A stretch of DNA of 64,000 nucleotides, from positions 1,488,001 through 1,552,000 of the forward strand of contig JACZZP010000018.1 of NCBI GenBank assembly GCA_015183035.1, read 5' to 3'. Below, one piece after another: positions 21,552-31,559 of this stretch. The notes beneath the pieces were generated by a model that saw only the letters and a program-made list of their open reading frames with translations, was not told the DNA's origin and did not search any database. Source of the stretch: Meloidogyne chitwoodi. Its lineage: Eukaryota; Nematoda; Chromadorea; Rhabditida; Meloidogynidae. Made by a program: the position numbers and the translations under genes. How positions within the stretch are numbered: position 1 is the first letter of the stretch; every line of letters starts with the position of its first letter.

Positions 21552-21746
21552 GTCTCCAGTCTTCAACGAACCTGAAGCGACAAGTCTCGTCTACAGTGCG
21601 ACAAGCCCATCCAGCTCGTCAACACTTCAGCGAACGACAACAACAACAGTTGGTTGGCACCAGAAGAAGCGCTAGTTTGGCAATTGTCAAGCGCTTAGTG
21701 AGTCAAAAGGCAAGTATTGTTAAAGCAAATTTTTGCTTAGTGTACA

Positions 21747-23258
21747 TTGAAAATTCAGATTGTTAGTGTGAAGATGAAGGAATCTTCTATTGAACGGCTA
21801 TTGTTGGCTCAGCAGCAAATGTTCGAGAAAATGCTGGAGCAATTGAAAGTGAATAGTGAGCCGAAGGACAATCTGAAAAGTGAAACTACAGTGTACGGAA
21901 GCCTTGTGCCGTTAATTAGTGAGTTCAATTTTGATAATGAAAGTGGGGCAAATTTCGAAAACTGGTATAGTAAGCATTGCTCATACTTTGAGGTGGAAGG
22001 AAAGTCCCTTCCAGAAACCTCTAAAGTGAGATTGTTATTAAGTAAATTAGGGCTAAGTGAGTATGCCCAAATTGAGCGAAAAATGCTACCAGTTAAATTA
22101 AGTGAAATGAAGTTTGAGAACTTAGTGAGTGAACTGAGTAAAGAGTTCAAAGACCCTAGGTCCAAGTTGATCAAGCGCTTCGAAGCCTTGAATATGAAGT
22201 GTAACCAGCTCGAAGACATTCTTGAGTTCGGTAGTAAAGTGAATGCCAATTGTGAAAGGGCTAGTATGGCTCTTAGTATTGAGGAAATAAAAATTTTGAT
22301 TTTTATTTCAGGTTTGCCTAGTGAAAACGGTGCTCTCCGTCAAATGGCAATGAAATTTGTTGAATCAAATAGTGAACGAGGCATTCAAGTGACTCTGAAA
22401 GAACTTCTTGAAGAGTGCCGAGCATACATGGCATTGAAAGCTGATGTTAAAGTACTTGAAAAAGGTAAATCTTTAAAAGCTCAGCAAATTGAACCTATTG
22501 TAAATTTAGTGAAAAGTGTTCAAAACAATAGTGAAGTTCAAAAGAAGCCATGGTTTAAAAACCAAGTGAAGTGCTATGAATGTCAGCAAATTGGACATAT
22601 TGCTCGCAACTGTACTAGTGGATTAAGACGTAAGTCTTTTCGTCCTAAAGTGAGGAGAAATTTTTTCTCTAATTCAGATAAGCCATTTTGTGCAGTTCTG
22701 GATATTGTTGGCAGTGATAAAATTATAAATAGAGAAGAGTGGATCAAAAAGGACATCAAAATTGCTGGGCACAAAATTGAGTGTATTGTGGATACGGCAT
22801 CCCAAATAAATTGTGTATCGCCAGCAGTGTGGAAATTAATTGGCTCTCCTGAGTTGGAAAAAGTGTCCTACAAAGGAATTGGTATCAGTGGTGCAAGTTT
22901 TGACTTGATTGGCAAGTGGACGTGCATAGTGGAAGTTGAAATGATTGAAATAACAATTGTAATGCACGTAGTGGATAGTGACTTATGCTTATATGGCCTT
23001 CCAGCCATTAAGAAGTTCAAAGAAGTCAAAAAGATACCAAGTGCCAAGTTCTTCAAAAAGATATCTCCAATCTCAAAGAAGAATAGTGAACCATTAAAAG
23101 GAAATCCTTTTCCTATTGGAACAAAAGTGAAAATTAAGAACACAAACAAAAGTTCTGGTGAAATTGAATGGTTACACGGAGAAGTGATAAAACAATTCAA
23201 AAAGTGTTGGAAAGTAAAAGTTCCAGTTTTTGAAATGTATTGTAACCAGAAAGTGTAA
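21747..23258 (+). CDS. Gag-protease-integrase-tail fusion of the LTR element
   Basis: 503 residues; an inner Met (MKESSIERLL, at 21774) is an equally good start. Residues about 50-235 are gag-like (FENWYSKHCSYFEVEGKSLP, and so on). A CCHC zinc knuckle CYECQQIGHIARNC lies at about 278-291. A retropepsin-like segment follows, with CIVDTASQINCVSP (active site DTA instead of DTG/DSG) and ISGASFDLIG. The C-terminus (GTKVKIKN, then EIEWLHGEVIKQF) resembles the SH3-like or GPY/F-type end of Ty3/gypsy integrases. The absence of reverse transcriptase between protease and integrase tail shows an internal deletion. A second short frame (23230-23556) continues the Lys-rich tail after a stop. Confidence 0.8.
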   Translation: MKIQIVSVKMKESSIERLLLAQQQMFEKMLEQLKVNSEPKDNLKSETTVYGSLVPLISEFNFDNESGANFENWYSKHCSYFEVEGKSLPETSKVRLLLSKLGLSEYAQIERKMLPVKLSEMKFENLVSELSKEFKDPRSKLIKRFEALNMKCNQLEDILEFGSKVNANCERASMALSIEEIKILIFISGLPSENGALRQMAMKFVESNSERGIQVTLKELLEECRAYMALKADVKVLEKGKSLKAQQIEPIVNLVKSVQNNSEVQKKPWFKNQVKCYECQQIGHIARNCTSGLRRKSFRPKVRRNFFSNSDKPFCAVLDIVGSDKIINREEWIKKDIKIAGHKIECIVDTASQINCVSPAVWKLIGSPELEKVSYKGIGISGASFDLIGKWTCIVEVEMIEITIVMHVVDSDLCLYGLPAIKKFKEVKKIPSAKFFKKISPISKKNSEPLKGNPFPIGTKVKIKNTNKSSGEIEWLHGEVIKQFKKCWKVKVPVFEMYCNQKV

Positions 23259-23756
23259 AGAAATGCGCAAGGATAATTGGAATGAAGAAAAGCGCATAGT
23301 GAATTGTGGATTGTCAAAGTTGAACATCAACAAAAAGAAGAAGATCGCTCCGGATAAAAGTCACGGCATCCCTGTGAACAAAGAAGACAACAAAAGTGGC
23401 AGTATGGATCAAAGTTGCAGCTATGTACAAAGTCGCAGCCCTGTGATCAATATCAAAGACAAGGAAAACAACAAGGACAAGATAAAAGAAGGAGAAGAAC
23501 ATCAGAAGAAAGATGTGGAGATGATCTTGGATATGATGACGAGAGGTCATAAATAAAACCCTTCTTGTGATAATAAACTGTTATGTAAAATTTTTTCTGT
23601 ATGTATTTCCTTGTATTTTCCCTATTGGCCCCTTTTGTTTGTAATATTTTTCTTTGTATGACTGGTAGTGTTATTAGTGGGTGCTTAGTGTGACCGTATT
23701 GTAAGGCTTGGATGCCTTTATTGTTAGTGATCCCTGAACCTTTTAAAGGGGGGAGG

Positions 23757-23992
23757 TGTTGTATATGAGTGGTGGTCTTTTATAGACACCTTTAACGGTC
23801 TAGTCATCAGACTATATAAGCACCAGTAAATAACCAGTCCAGGAGTTAACCCTCAACCAGCTTCTACACTTCTACCCATTCTCTACCTTCATTGTATTTC
23901 TACACGTGATAAACTGTTGCTCTGTTGTACGACTACATTTCATTCTCGGACACACCTCTGTTGCACTTAAGTAGGAAACTTAAGATACAACA
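23757..23992 (+). repeat. 3' LTR of the 2.7-kb element
   Basis: Full-length match to 21255-21490 with one visible substitution. It is preceded by a polypurine tract and followed by TCTTC. Confidence 0.9.
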
Positions 23993-24221
23993 TCTTCTTT
24001 ATTACCTTCTTTCTTCCATTTTTATTCCCTTTGACGTTTTCCTCAAATTCTTTTTAAATAGACTAATTATATTCAAGAGACATAAGGGCATTAAAAATCA
24101 ATTCAATTCACGTGTAAAAGTATCAAGTGTTTTATAGATTTTATTAATTAATAAAAATTTAATAAAAATTAAAAACAAGTTTTGAGGTTTTTTTAAACAA
24201 TTAAAATAAATTAATTAAAAA

Positions 24222-24302
24222 TACCGGGAATCAGTAGGAATCGAACTCATTCCCTTTTTTAAATAATCGAAAGCTTTACCAACTTGACTACGCTAACACA
24301 CA
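24222..24302 (-). repeat. tRNA-like sequence, second family
   Basis: The minus strand reads TAGCGTAGTCAAGTTGGTAAAG, then GAGTTCGATTCC, with TTTCGATTATT between. It is closely related to 28634-28685 plus 29561-29592, and to 32018-32092. Each follows the word GAGGTTTT in the upstream flank of an array gene, so it belongs to the duplicated unit. Confidence 0.45.
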
Positions 24303-24511
24303 ATAAAAAACTTTAAATAAACTTTTTTAAATAAACACAATTAAATGTAAAATTTACTCTTTTGAAATAAATAAATACAATTTAATGGATTTATGAGGAA
24401 TTTAATATCAGAGGGAATTTAATTGAATAAAAATAAATAAATGTTACTTGGAAAGTTTTTTTTGATAAAATTAAAAGTCACAAAATTCAATGTTTTATAG
24501 GTTACCTTTAA

Positions 24512-24690
24512 GTCCGCAAGTTTTATCCGCAAATAATAATATTTAATTATGATGAATAAAATTTCTTAAAAATTGAGGAATTCTATATAAGGAAGGTTCA
24601 TTTTATGCCTCCAAAATAATTATTTTTATTCTTTTATATTTTGAGAAAGTTAAAATATTTTTACTTGCGGATAAAATTTACGCACTTTTG
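24512..24690. repeat. Small foldback repeat (TCCGCAAG family)
   Basis: The left arm has GTCCGCAAGTTTTATCCGCAA; the right arm has ACTTGCGGATAAAATTTACG, its approximate reverse complement. The interior (TTTTATGCCTCCAAAATAAT) resembles the element at 62856-63107 (TTTTATGCTTCCAAAATAAT). Confidence 0.55.
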
Positions 24691-24705
24691 TCACAAAAAG
24701 GAGAA

Positions 24706-25347
24706 AAGTACCTGGGGTCGCTTTAGTATATGGGGTCCGAGCTAGAAACATTTAATATATATCAATCGATTTCTCTCGTCGAGCTGAGCACGAATATATA
24801 AGTTTTATTTATAGGAAAAATGTTTAAACCGAGTTACAGGTCCCCGAAAATCGAAAAAACATAGGGGGGAGTAAGCTCATTTTCGGGGTGAAAAATTCAA
24901 ATATGAGTATGATAGCTCATTCGAAAGAGCTCTTCAAGACCTATCGAATGGGACCAAAATTGTTGTGATTGAACGATTATGAACAAAGTTATGGCGGATC
25001 GAAGTTGCTTGAAGCACGCCAAACGGACCTATTGGAAGTGTTTTATCACTTCTTCATTTGGGCGCCCATCTCTCGTTGGCTTTTTGATACATGCGTTATT
25101 CTACGGCGCAAATTACAACAAAATAATTAATTCAGTGAAAATAATTGAAGTGCAGCCGCGGTAATCACTCTGAAGAGCTTACTCCCCCCTATGGTTTTTC
25201 GATTTTCGGGGACCTGTAACTCGGCTCAAAAATTTTTCCTAGAAATAAAACTTATATATTCGTGCTCAGCTCTTCGAGAGAAATCGATTGATATATATTA
25301 AATGTTTCTAGCTCGGACCCCATATACTAAAGAACAGCCAAGTACCT
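24706..25347. mobile_element. Foldback element, 626 bp, with 8-bp target duplication
   Basis: Arms of about 170 bp (24714-24885 and about 25178-25339) are reverse complements, for example GGTCCGAGCTAGAAACATTTA against AAATGTTTCTAGCTCGGACC. The flanking duplication is AAGTACCT (24706-24713 and 25340-25347). The outermost bases are imperfectly paired. The central part matches that of 28686-29560 (GGGGGGAGTAAGCT, CGAAAGAGCTCTTCAAGACC), so the two belong to one family with different arms. No transposase. Confidence 0.85.
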
Positions 25348-25506
25348 AATACACAATATATCAAATACAATAAAATATCAACACAATTTATGGGGTATCA
25401 ATCTCAAAACTTTACTTAGGTTGATCTTATTGTATTCGATCTTGTGTCATCAATACGATTTTTTCAACTCTCTTCTCGATCATTTTTTGTTTAAACATTA
25501 CATTAC

Positions 25507-27150
25507 TCAAAAAAAGAAGTCTGAAATTTTTTTTTCAAATTTTTCTATCATTTTATCAAAATTTGTTTTTCCTCTTTGATAAACTTCCAATTCTCTCATT
25601 TCATTTTCCCAAGATTCAAAAAATTGATTAATTTCATCATTAATTTTGTTTTCATTCACATCTTTAATAAAAGTAATTCCAAGTTTTCCCAATCTTTTAT
25701 TTAATTCTACACAATTTTTTTTGAATATTGCAACCTCTCCATTAGTATCAAATCCAAAAAAATCCTCATGACAAAATTCTCTTGCTTTCATTATTTCAAT
25801 AAATTTGTGTTCATTTAATATAGCCAAGCCAAATTTAAATAACTATATTTAAATTTGTTTTTTAAATTAAAATTTTTAATTAAAAAAAATAAATAAATTT
25901 GTCTCAGACTCTAATCGACTTTTTTTTATTTAACCATAAATATTCGAGTTCACTCCTAAACATCAGAGAATGGGCCATACTTATGTTTTTACTTTTATTT
26001 TTAGAAGTTGATGTTAAGGGTCATTTGATGTTCAAGAGGTTGATATATAAAGTGTTGATGTTTAGGGTTGACTCCAAATATTTTTAAAAAAGAGAAAAAC
26101 TGTTAATTATGAAAACCATTCAAATGGTGGTGGACAGTGATGGAAAAGTTCCAGAATTGAACCACCTAACTACCAAATTTTTGGAACTGGAACAATGGAA
26201 CTGGTTGATGTCTGACTGTTTTCGGAACTATTTCCTAAAGTAAACAAGTTTCAGTTGAAATTTTGGAGCTTTTCGATCACTGGTGGTGGACCATTTATTA
26301 TTTTTGTGAATTTGATCTATAGGATTAATCCCAATTAAAGATTTACCTGAATTGTTTTTTCCAATTTTAAATCTTCAACGTTATACACTTTCTTATAATC
26401 TTCTTCAAATGTTTTAAATAAATTAGTAAAATTTAACAAAGCTTCAAATTTTTTATGATTTGAAATTAATTCTAATGAATTTACATTCATTTTTTCCAAT
26501 TCAGAAAAAACTTTTTTAAAAAGTTCTTCAAGTGAAATATCTTGTAAAAATGGTTGCAATACTTGATTAAATTCTTCAACTTTTATTAATTTCTTTTCAT
26601 TCTCTTAAATAAAAATTATTTAATTTATTAATTTTGGCATTTTAATAATTTGGATACCTAATTTGTTTTTATTATGTTTTTTCATAAATTAAAAAATTTA
26701 TATCTTGGCTATTTTTCATCCTTTGCGGTTCTGCGACTTTTGCGCCGCGATTTTTAGGTCACAGGGGCACCAAGTTTTTAAAGTTAATGACTCGAAAGTT
26801 GCGCCGAAAAATCACGGCGCAATTATAAGCGCACCTTTTTTTGATTTTTTTTCTTAGAATTTTGAGGAGAATAACACATAATTTTTTAGATTTATAAAAT
26901 AATTAAATTATGTGCACAAAATTTTCGTGTGGAACTGACCGGAAAAAGATGCATATTGTGGATATTTCTTTGCTTTTTTCATTGCTTCTTTCTTTGATTC
27001 TTTCTTTGCTTCTTTCTTTGCTTTTCTTTCAGCTACGTTACTGCTTTCAATATTATTTCCCCTTCCCGTTCCTTTCATTGCCAAAATAAAATTAATAAAA
27101 AATAAAATTAGAAGACATTGAATAATTAAAGAATAAAACAATATTTTCAT
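25507..27150 (-). CDS. Array protein C: putative secreted helical protein
   Basis: Three exons join in frame: 27150-26940, 26603-26347 and 25842-25507. Exon 1 encodes a signal sequence (MKILFYSLIIQCLLILFFIN, ending near ILA) and a basic Lys-rich linker with KKEAKKESKKEA repeats. Exon 2 is helical (FNQVLQPFLQ, KKVFSELEKMNVNSLELISN). Exon 3 has HKFIEIMKAREFCHEDF, then FKKNCVELNKRLGKLGITFIKD and a WENEM-containing acidic/basic tail: two cysteines plus the G-I-x-F-I-K motif seen in A, B and D. Closest relative is D, about 4 kb away, whose signal exon is nearly identical at the start. Intron 2 holds a hAT-like MITE (26135-26282), and intron 1 a GCGCCG hairpin. Function unknown. Confidence 0.72.
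26127..26290. mobile_element. Short hAT-like MITE with 8-bp duplication
   Basis: The element 26135-26282 starts CAGTGATGGAAAAGTTCC and ends AGCTTTTCGATCACTG. It is flanked by the exact octamer GTGGTGGA (26127-26134 and 26283-26290). It lies in intron 2 of gene C and belongs to the family at 6620 and 17482. Confidence 0.85.
26735..26845. repeat. GC-rich imperfect hairpin in gene C intron 1
   Basis: GCGCCGCGATTTTTAGGTCAC is followed about 60 bases later by TTGCGCCGAAAAATCACGGCGC, its approximate reverse complement. It is conspicuous in AT-rich DNA and may be a decayed small foldback element. Confidence 0.45.
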
Positions 27151-27247
27151 CCTTTTTTTGTTTCTTTAGATCCTTTGTAAAGTTTAAAAAGTTCAATGGA
27201 ATTTTACAAGTCAAAAAAAATCTTAATTTAAAGGATAATATTTATTA

Positions 27248-27410
27248 TAGGGTTCGTCTCCAAATGACGGGCAGAGCTTTAATGTTGAATACGGGGACGA
27301 GAAATGTTGCAGAAGATGCTTGTATCAATTGTAGAAGACATGGTGGATTCTGTTATGATTTTTTGAGTCAAAAGTCCAGCGGGGGAAAGGGAACGAACAC
27401 AAATTTATAA
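27248..27410. repeat. Repeat of the GGTTCGTCYCC family
   Basis: It shares ATTCGTC/GTTCGTCTCC, ACGGGGACGAGAAA and GAGTCAAAAGYCCA words in the same order with 35164-35330. The ends are weakly inverted (GTTCGTCTCC against GGAACGAAC). Probably a small non-autonomous DNA element between gene C and the Merlin-like element. Confidence 0.5.
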
Positions 27411-27444
27411 ATACTAAATTTGGAACAAATGGCCCATTGAAAGA

Positions 27445-28148
27445 AAAGATGGGGTAATTATGAAGTTTATATTCCCCCTTTTTTATTTTCTTTCTTTTTC
27501 CCTGGAGCAATCAGCAAACACCTTTTTTATCTTTTTGCATTTATAAAATGAGAATGAGTGATAGGTAGAGTACCTTCTCCTCCTATAAGGATTGGATTTC
27601 GAATAAAATGCATGGAACAAACATCTCGAAAAAAATTAATCCAATCGCAAATCGTGTGTTGTGAAATCCCAGTTTCAAACTCTAGTTGCTCATGCTTGCC
27701 ATAGCGCTGCGCCCAAAAATAAGAAAGTTGGAAGATTTTTTTTAGTTCCAAATGTGTCCCCTGAAAAAAGGTTCCACACAAGTAACCAAATGTTTTTCGG
27801 CAATTCTTAGATGTACAACGCCAATTCCCATAACGTGAGCCTTTTACTGGCTGAATTGATGTCTTACCACCACATTCTGAACAGGTCCGTTTTCCATGAA
27901 GTAAGCCTATTTGCTCTAGCCAAGCATCGAAATCATTGTCGCTCAATTTCAGTTTTTCATAAAGATCAATATTTTTGAAATTTTTAAGTTGTTCCATATT
28001 TTTTGAATAATAAAAAAATGACTCTACCTATCACTCATTCTCATTTTATAAATGCAAAAAGATAAAAAAGCTGTTTGCTGATTGCTCCAGGGAAAAAGAA
28101 AGAAAATAAAAAAAGGGGGAATATAAACTTCATAATTACCAAAGATGG
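27445..28148 (-). mobile_element. Merlin/IS1595-like DNA element with truncated transposase
   Basis: The element 27453-28140 has about 120-bp near-perfect terminal inverted repeats starting GGTAATTATGAAGTTTATAT. It is flanked by the 8-bp duplication AAAGATGG (27445-27452 and 28141-28148). Merlin elements are known to make 8- or 9-bp duplications, which fits the encoded zinc ribbon protein. The coding region runs directly into the left repeat, so the catalytic C-terminal part has been deleted. It is non-autonomous as it stands. Confidence 0.85.
27527..27997 (-). CDS. N-terminal part of an ISXO2/Merlin-type transposase
   Basis: 156 residues. It has a zinc-ribbon-like part (CSECGGKTSI, WRCTSKNCRKTFGYLCGTFF) at about residues 39-78, then a helix-turn-helix-like part (FETGISQHTICDWINFFRDVC) and GGEGTL, where the family normally proceeds to the first catalytic acidic residue. 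Here the frame passes instead into terminal-repeat sequence and stops, so the DDE-type catalytic domain is missing. An intact DNA-binding end without a catalytic domain could in principle bind the repeats of related elements, which is speculation. Confidence 0.75.
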   Translation of the reverse strand: MEQLKNFKNIDLYEKLKLSDNDFDAWLEQIGLLHGKRTCSECGGKTSIQPVKGSRYGNWRCTSKNCRKTFGYLCGTFFQGTHLELKKIFQLSYFWAQRYGKHEQLEFETGISQHTICDWINFFRDVCSMHFIRNPILIGGEGTLPITHSHFINAKR

Positions 28149-28633
28149 TATTTAATATATACTAAGTTTGTATCATTAAAACTTTTATTTTACCCTAAAA
28201 TTTTATTGGACTTATAACTGGACAAAATCTTCGCTTTATCTCTTAAAAATTAAATTGAAAAATAAAAATTAATAAAAAAATTTTTTTATTTTAAATTAAA
28301 TTTTATATTTAAATTAAAAAAGATTTTAAGAGGTAATAAAGAGAAAAAATAAAAAATGAGGATGAATGGCAAATATTCCCTCCATTTATCTTTTTTTTTC
28401 TTCCATTTTTATTCCCTCTGACGTTCAACGATTGATTTTTTTCAAATTTTTTTTTTTAAATTTATTTTAATAAATTCGACTTTATATTCTAGTGTATAAA
28501 TAAATTTTATTCACGTGCGAAATTATAAAGATTTAGCGATTTTTTTTATTAAATTAAATTAAAAATTTAATTTTAAAAATTTATAAAAAAAAAAAAAGTT
28601 TTGAGGTTTTAAAAAATAAATGAATAAAATCAT

Positions 28634-28685
28634 TGGGAATCAGTGAAAATCGAACTCACAACTTTTTTAAATAATCGAAAGCTTT
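28634..28685 (-). repeat. tRNA-like sequence split by a foldback element
   Basis: The box-B half (AGTTCGATTTTC on the minus strand) is here. The box-A half (AGCGTAGTCAAGTTGGTAAAG) is at 29561-29592, beyond the inserted foldback. Copies near 24.2 and 32.0 kb show the unsplit arrangement. Confidence 0.5.
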
Positions 28686-29568
28686 CGGCGTGGTCGCAGA
28701 AAATCCACGGGCAAAAGACCCACAAAATTTTTTTGTCTTCTTTAGCAAATCTTAAAAATGTGAGAAATGGAACAAAAATGCGAAATAAATTGAATAAAAA
28801 AGTAAAAATAGTTTTTTGGGCTAAACTACATTTTCCGTCCATTTTTAATTAACGAATTATATATCATTCGAAAGAGATCTTATTTGTGAGTTGAATTAAA
28901 CCAAATCCGCGGAAACAAATATGGACAAAGTTACAGGTCATTGAATATCGAAAAACCATAGGGGGGAGTAAGCTAATTATTTGGGTGAAAAATTCGAATA
29001 TGAGTATTATAGCTCATTTGAAAGAGCTCTTCAAGACCTATCGAATAAGACCAGAATAGTTTTGATTGAACGATTTTGAACAAAGTTATGAAGGATCGAA
29101 GTTTGCTGGAAACATGTCAAACTTGGACTTATTGGGAGTGTTTTATTACTTCTCGATTTTTTTGCCCATGGCTGGTTGGCTTTTGTTGCGTGCGTTAATC
29201 TACGGCTAAAATAACAAAAAAACTAATTCAGTGAAAATAATTTAGGAGCAGCAGTGGTAATCACTTTGAAGAGCTTACTCCCCCCTATGGTTTTTCGATA
29301 TTCAATGACCTGTAACTTTGTCCATATTTGTTTCCGCGGATTTGGTTTAATTCAACTCACAAATAAGATCTCTTTCGAATGATATATAATTCGTTAATTA
29401 AAAATGGACGGAAAATGTAGTTTAGCCCAAAAAACTATTTTTACTTTTTTATTCAATTTATTTCGCATTTTTGTTCCATTTCTCACATTTTTAAGATTTG
29501 CTAAAGAAGACAAAAAAATTTTGTGGGTCTTTTGCCCTTGGGTCTTCTGCGACCACGCCGAAAGCTTT
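28678..29568. mobile_element. Foldback element, 875 bp, with long arms and 8-bp duplication
   Basis: Arms of about 300 bp (28686-28985 and 29261-29560) are near-perfect reverse complements, beginning CGGCGTGGTCGCAGAA and ending TTCTGCGACCACGCCG. The target duplication is AAAGCTTT (28678-28685 and 29561-29568). It inserted into a tRNA-like sequence upstream of array gene C. The core is related to 24714-25339. The two 70-codon frames in the arms are mirror images and not genes. Confidence 0.9.
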
Positions 29569-29904
29569 ACCAACTTGACTACGCTAGCAACAACTTTAAA
29601 TAAACTTTTTAAATAAACACAATTAAATTTAAAATTTACTTTTTTGAAATAAATAAATACAATTTAATGGATTTATGAGGAATTGAATATCAGAGAGAAT
29701 TTAATTGAATAAATGTTATTTAGAAAATTTCTTTAAAATAAAAGTAAAGTTACAAATTCCCCTATATATCGAATACCAATTGAAATTAAAAAATAAACAA
29801 TTTAAAGATTATCTATCTCAAAAATATATTTAAGATTGATATTTTTGTATTTGATCTATAGGGTAATCAATCAGATTTTTTTCCAATTATGTTTCACTTC
29901 TCGT

Positions 29905-31450
29905 TCATTTTTTATTTTTATTTTTTCCAAAAATGTTTTCAAAATATTCCCATATTTGTACACATCCAAAACTTTGTTTTTCTAATTTATGTTGCTTTAT
30001 TTTGTTTTCCCAATCATTAAAAAATTGACTAATTTTATTTGTAATTTCACCATCTTCATTTTTAATAAAATTAATTTCAAGTTCTTCAAATCTTTTTTTC
30101 AATTTTTCACAATTTTTTTGGAATTTTTTAACCTCTTTAAAATGTTCAATTCCATCAAAATTCTCATCACATAATTCTCTCGCTTTCATTATTTCTTTAA
30201 ACTTGTGTTCATCTAACAAATCCAAATAACATTTAAATTCCTATATAAATTTGTTTTTAAATTAAAAAAATATTTAATTTCCGCGGAGACTGACGATTTT
30301 GTTGTGGCAAAATGTCGTTTTTCTCTTCAGTGACAAATTATATTTTTCTAATTTAAATAGAGGAATATCTCAACTCGAGATCGGAAGAAAAACCCCCGAC
30401 CGGGAAACGGGGAATTAATAATAAGAACTGACCGGGAGGGATCGGACCGGGGAATTCCCGATTTCGGTCTCATCGTGCTTCAAAAAAATAAATTCTAGAA
30501 ACAGAATCGAAAAACGGGAGATCGGGAAAAGAGATCGGGAAAACTAAAATAATTTTAATTTGGTCAATCTTCTAATCGGGGCCCAGTATAAATCTGCTAA
30601 TCTTAATTTAATTAATTAAACATTTACATTAATTATTTCATCCAATTTTAAATCTTTTTTATCTTTAAAGTTGTTATAAATTTCAAAAAAATATCCATGC
30701 AAAAATTTAAAATTTTTATAATTTGAAAGAAATTCAAATGAATTTTCATTCATTTTTTTCAGTTCAGAAAAAACTCCGTTATAAACTCGTTTAACTATTT
30801 CATCTTTTAAAAATGGTTTCAATACTTGATTAAATTCTTCCGCTTTATTTACCTTTATTTCATCCTCTTAAATAAAAAATTTAATTTAATTTATTAACTT
30901 AATATATTTGGGATAATTTATCTTTTAAGTAGAGTTGGACGAGGTCAAGGACCTCGCCCATTTCCAACCTCGGTCTCGGAATTGAGAGCCTCGACTCTTA
31001 AACCTCTGCGAGGACCGAGGAAGGTCTCGGTTTTCCTCTAGTCTCGGTGTAAATTTTGGGTCTCGGATTTGTCGGCCTCGGTCAGTATCGTCTCGGTTTT
31101 TCCTCAAAACCTCGATCTCGTCCAACTCTACTTTTAGGGTTAAATTAAAAAATTTATGTCTCGACTATTTCCCATCCTTTTTTGGCTAGTTTTCTATTTT
31201 TCTTAGAATAGAGGAGAATATAATTTTTTAGATTTGTAAAAGAATTTGAAATTATGTGCACAGAATTCTCTTTTCTGTGGAACTGACCAGACATAGAAGG
31301 CTGTTGTTGAACATTTTGTTTTCCTCTTTTAGCTCCTCTTTTACTACTTTCAATAAAATTTACCCCCGTTCCTCTCATTGTCGAAACAAAATTAATAAAA
31401 AACAAAATTAGAAGACATTGAATAAATAAAGAATAAAACAATATTTTCAT
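29905..31450 (-). CDS. Array protein D: putative secreted helical protein
   Basis: Three exons join in frame: 31450-31288, 30866-30628 and 30240-29905. Exon 1: signal sequence MKILFYSLFIQCLLILFFIN, then a basic Gln-containing linker, ending at the same GTCAGT donor as gene C. Exon 2: AEEFNQVLKPFLKD, GVFSELKKMNENSFEFLSNY. Exon 3: HKFKEIMKARELCDENFDG, FQKNCEKLKKRFEELEINFIKN and NDWENKIKQH, with two cysteines as in C. Length is about 245 residues. A foldback element (30929-31133) lies in intron 1 and GC-rich CGGGGA repeats lie in intron 2. TGCCCTT occurs on the sense strand about 210 bp upstream (31659-31665). C and D are the closest pair of the array. Function unknown. Confidence 0.72.
30290..30600. 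repeat. GC-rich repeat in gene D intron 2
   Basis: Multiple copies of CGGGGAATT, CCCGAC and GATCGGGAAAA words in both orientations form a decayed palindromic repeat (for example GAGATCGGAAG at 30378 and GATCGGGAAAAC at 30533). It is sharply GC-richer than its surroundings, and no coding sequence is seen. Probably an old foldback element. Confidence 0.4.
30921..31140. mobile_element. Foldback MITE in gene D intron 1
   Basis: The ends TAGAGTTGGACGAGGTC and CTCGTCCAACTCTA are inverted repeats (about 30929-31132). The flanking octamers CTTTTAAG and CTTTTAGG differ at one base, consistent with an aged 8-bp duplication. The interior is full of CCTCGGTCTCGG-type words. Confidence 0.65.
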
Positions 31451-31559
31451 CCTTTTTATATTTCTTTGAGCCCCTGTAAAGTTTATTAGTTCAATAGAAT
31501 TTTTTAAGAAATTAAAATCTTAATTTAATGAAACAGAGGCAGCAAAAAATGGATAAATT

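Larger units (their letters stand above)
21250..23997 (+). mobile_element. Deleted LTR retrotransposon, 2.7 kb
   Basis: LTRs of 236 bp (21255-21490 and 23757-23992) begin TGTTGTAT and end ATACAACA, giving perfect TG...CA inverted ends. The target duplication is TCTTC (21250-21254 and 23993-23997). I see one base difference between the LTRs (CTCAGAC versus CTCGGAC). The primer-binding-type sequence GAATTGGCGC follows the 5' LTR, and a polypurine tract (TTTTAAAGGGGGGAGG) precedes the 3' LTR. One ORF joins gag and protease to an integrase-tail-like segment, so reverse transcriptase, RNase H and the integrase core are gone. The insertion splits an upstream cassette whose empty counterparts are seen near 8.26, 28.39 and 31.77 kb. 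Confidence 0.9.

Noticed and set aside
28630..29616. Matching 70-codon frames on opposite strands near 28.7 and 29.5 kb
   Set aside because: They are the same sequence in the two arms of a foldback element, not genes.
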